Source: Amycolatopsis sulphurea
Lineage (GTDB): Bacteria > Actinomycetota > Actinomycetes > Mycobacteriales > Pseudonocardiaceae
DNA: 64,000 nucleotides
Assembly (NCBI RefSeq): GCF_002564045.1
Contig: NZ_PDJK01000002.1
Coordinates: forward strand, 1,302,001 to 1,366,000
Direction of reading: 5' to 3'
Shown: positions 62,575 to 64,000 of the stretch, piece by piece
Layout of the letters: each line of letters begins with the position of its first letter
Numbering within the stretch: the first letter of the stretch is position 1
Program-made: the position numbers and the translations under genes
Notes under the pieces: generated by a model
The model's database searches: none
What the model was told of the DNA's origin: nothing
Seen by the model: only the letters and a program-made list of their open reading frames with translations

Positions 62575-62865
62575 CAGGGTCCCGGCAAAGTCGGTCGGGA
62601 CCCGTGATCAGCAGAGGGAGCCGTGACTGCCGCGTCATCCATCGACGGCGCCTGCCATCTTCGTCGATCACGCCCGGCGGCGGGCGAAGCGGAGGTGCTC
62701 GAGACACGCGACCACCTCGCGCTGTGCGCCGGACCTGTCTCGGGTCTGTGAAGGGGCCCTTCACAGACTCAGAGTCCGTGAAGGGCCCCTTCACAGACCT
62801 TCACAGACCTTCACAGACCTCCGCAGTCTGCGCAGGGCCCTCACACCGACTTTGCCGACACCCTG
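62575..62865 (+). mobile_element. MITE-like element, longest complete copy
   Basis: The left end is CAGGGTCCCGGCAAAGTCGG; the right end is CCGACTTTGCCGACACCCTG; these are inverted repeats. The interior holds palindromes at 62744-62768 and 62774-62794, then CTTCACAGAC repeated in tandem (62789-62820). It is similar along most of its length to the 31360 copy. The flanks carry only an imperfect direct repeat (GCCCCGACCC / GCCCCGCCCC), so this copy is probably older. Confidence 0.75.
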
Positions 62866-62879
62866 GCCCCGCCCCCTCG

Positions 62880-63128
62880 TGCTCCCACCTCAACGCGCTT
62901 AGACAATTTCGTCAGCGTGCATCGAAATTTCTTTCATCCAGGCAGAGTAATTCGGCAATACCGATGGTCTGGATCAATTGTTTCCCAATAGCAAGCCCTT
63001 TCCTGGATATGTTGATCAAAACCAGGGTTTTCGACATCACGCTGTGAGCCATCGGCTACCGTGAATGCGCAGCGAGGCCACGGCCTCGCTTTCGCATGAC
63101 GTTGACGTGTCTTTTGGAGGGTGAAGAC
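62880..63128 (+). promoter_or_regulatory. AT-rich upstream region of the second ESX-accessory module
   Basis: Between about 62900 and 63060 the sequence is markedly richer in A+T than its surroundings (GACAATTTCGTCAGCGTGC, ATCGAAATTTCTTTCATCC). It contains no gene. It probably contains the promoter of the gene at 63129, whose ribosome-binding site TTGGAGGGTGAAG is just before the ATG. The composition hints at horizontal acquisition. Confidence 0.45.
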
Positions 63129-63584
63129 ATGACTCAATCCGCCTCGGGCGCCGGTGTCGGCTGGCTCTCGAACCTCGGCTTCGCGATCGCCGATGACGCG
63201 AAGGTCGCTTCGGCGAACCTTTCCGCAACCTCGGGCCAGGGCTTCGCACTCAGCCGAGACGACGCCATGAGCATGCTGAACGTGGCGAGGCAAGCCCGCA
63301 CGCACTTCACCGAGATGCGCACCATCGCGTACCGGCTGACCCGCGTCACCGCGCCGGCGGACGATCCCGGGAGTAACAGCTACAACGACGGACTGGTCGG
63401 CAACGGTCAGCGGCAAGGCGCCTTCGCGGCCGGGTCGCGCAACGTGGAGCAGATGATCAAGTACTCCGAAGATCTGGTGCACAGCCTGGAGAAAGCGCTG
63501 GGCATCACCGTCACGTCCGACGAGACGGCCGCCGCCGACCTGAAAACGACAGCGCAGGACACGAAGACGGGATTCGCCGGATGA
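63129..63584 (+). CDS. Small helical ESX-associated protein (paralogue of 10686 gene)
   Basis: The 151-residue protein has the order GVGWLSNLGFAIADD, then LSRDDAMSMLNVARQARTHF, DDPGSNSYNDGLV, and YSEDLVHSLEKALGITVTSD. These blocks match the 10686 product in sequence and spacing, minus its Gly-rich insert. No signal peptide is present. ATG 63129 follows GGAGGGTGAAG. Its stop overlaps the next start (ATGA), the same coupling as in the first module. The function is unknown. Confidence 0.75.
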   Translation: MTQSASGAGVGWLSNLGFAIADDAKVASANLSATSGQGFALSRDDAMSMLNVARQARTHFTEMRTIAYRLTRVTAPADDPGSNSYNDGLVGNGQRQGAFAAGSRNVEQMIKYSEDLVHSLEKALGITVTSDETAAADLKTTAQDTKTGFAG

Positions 63585-64000
63585 GTCGCCGCACAATGGC
63601 CCGAACGTTCCTCGTGGTGACGATCGCCGTCGCCGTCGGGGGGTGCACGGGTGGGGAGCCGTCCGCGGGAACGAACGGCACCCCATCGCCGTCCACCCAG
63701 GGAAAGACGTTGCCCTACGGTGGCGCGCCCAAGGTCGAGCACCCGCTGCCCGCTTCCGTGCTGTCCGGCGACCCCTGCCAGGAAGGGCTCACCACCCAGC
63801 AGCTCACCGAGGCGCTGGGCACCCCCTCCGCCGGGCGGAAAAAGGAAGTTCCCGTCCTGGGAAGCACCTGTACCTGGGATAATGACGCTTCCGGAGCCCA
63901 GGTTTCGGTCGGATACACCACCAAGGTGCCGGACGGACTGAGCGCCGTGTATTCCAACACCAAGAAGCAGGCGAAATTATGGCGTGAGCTTCCCCCGATC
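63581..64000 (+). CDS. DUF3558 lipoprotein, truncated by the window end
   Basis: The first 140 residues are present. The signal peptide has a lipobox-like AVGGC (Cys about 22), then Gly/Ser/Thr spacer, YGGAPKVEHPLPASVLSGDP, CQEGLTTQQLTEALG, STCTWDND, and NTKKQAKLWRELPPI at the window edge. It is clearly homologous to the 10057 lipoprotein (PLPASVLSG, KLWREL). It is coupled to the preceding gene. Continuation beyond 64000 should show whether PPE-like and EspG genes follow. Confidence 0.85.
   Translation, partial: MSRRTMARTFLVVTIAVAVGGCTGGEPSAGTNGTPSPSTQGKTLPYGGAPKVEHPLPASVLSGDPCQEGLTTQQLTEALGTPSAGRKKEVPVLGSTCTWDNDASGAQVSVGYTTKVPDGLSAVYSNTKKQAKLWRELPPI

Overview
The window is high-GC actinobacterial chromosome, most likely from the Pseudonocardiaceae (Amycolatopsis-like). 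The evidence is the very high GC codon bias, GTG/TTG starts, acyl-CoA carboxylase with an epsilon subunit, a MutAB/MeaB mutase, DUF1707 and DUF3558 proteins, EspG/PPE-type type VII secretion proteins, and many intergenic palindromes built on GTGAAGGGNCCCTTCAC. This assignment is by pattern recognition, without a database search.

Backbone. Much of the window follows a gene order also known from mycobacteria: pccB/accD - epsilon (4.3-6.2 kb), maf (16.9 kb), accA-type biotin carboxylase (20.1 kb), glpD (24.7 kb), lpdA (32.4 kb), M20 amidohydrolase (35.2 kb), purine nucleoside phosphorylase (44.3 kb), phosphosugar mutase (46.4 kb), upp (56.6 kb) and deoC with two aldehyde dehydrogenases (59-62 kb). 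These genes cover propionyl-CoA carboxylation, glycerol uptake and oxidation (glpF-glpK divergent from glpD) and nucleoside/pentose salvage. mutA-mutB-meaB (37.3-42.3 kb) completes propionyl-CoA -> methylmalonyl-CoA -> succinyl-CoA. No epimerase is seen here.

Accessory regions. From 0 to 16.5 kb there are decayed genes (acyl-CoA dehydrogenase-like, SRPBCC, TetR, MFS), a membrane-anchored HTH/NBR1-Ig protein, an RHH-RAMA fusion with a coupled small membrane protein, a four-gene ESX-accessory operon (small helical protein, DUF3558 lipoprotein, PPE-like protein, EspG), a CDF metal exporter facing an ArsR regulator, and a PadR-MFS pair. Between epsilon and maf, adjacent in many actinobacteria, about 10 kb of this material has been inserted. 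A second copy of the small-protein/DUF3558 pair starts at 63.1 kb and runs off the window. At 30-32.3 kb lie a class F sortase and two related exported proteins. At 48.8-56.6 kb are regulator-enzyme modules (TetR/FAD dehydrogenase/hydrolase; MerR/aldo-keto reductase; TetR) and a divergent histidyl-tRNA synthetase. Two of the enzyme genes there carry single-base frameshifts.

Most notable structure. A dispersed, non-coding, transposon-like element of about 190-290 bp is present in three complete copies (31360-31608, 34536-34728, 62575-62865) and one truncated copy (4153-4256). It has about 21-bp terminal inverted repeats (CAGGGT-N2-CGGCAAAGTCGGT). Two complete copies are flanked by exact 11-bp direct repeats, and the interior carries the GTGAAGGG palindromes. 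It looks like a MITE and is the strongest candidate for something undescribed.
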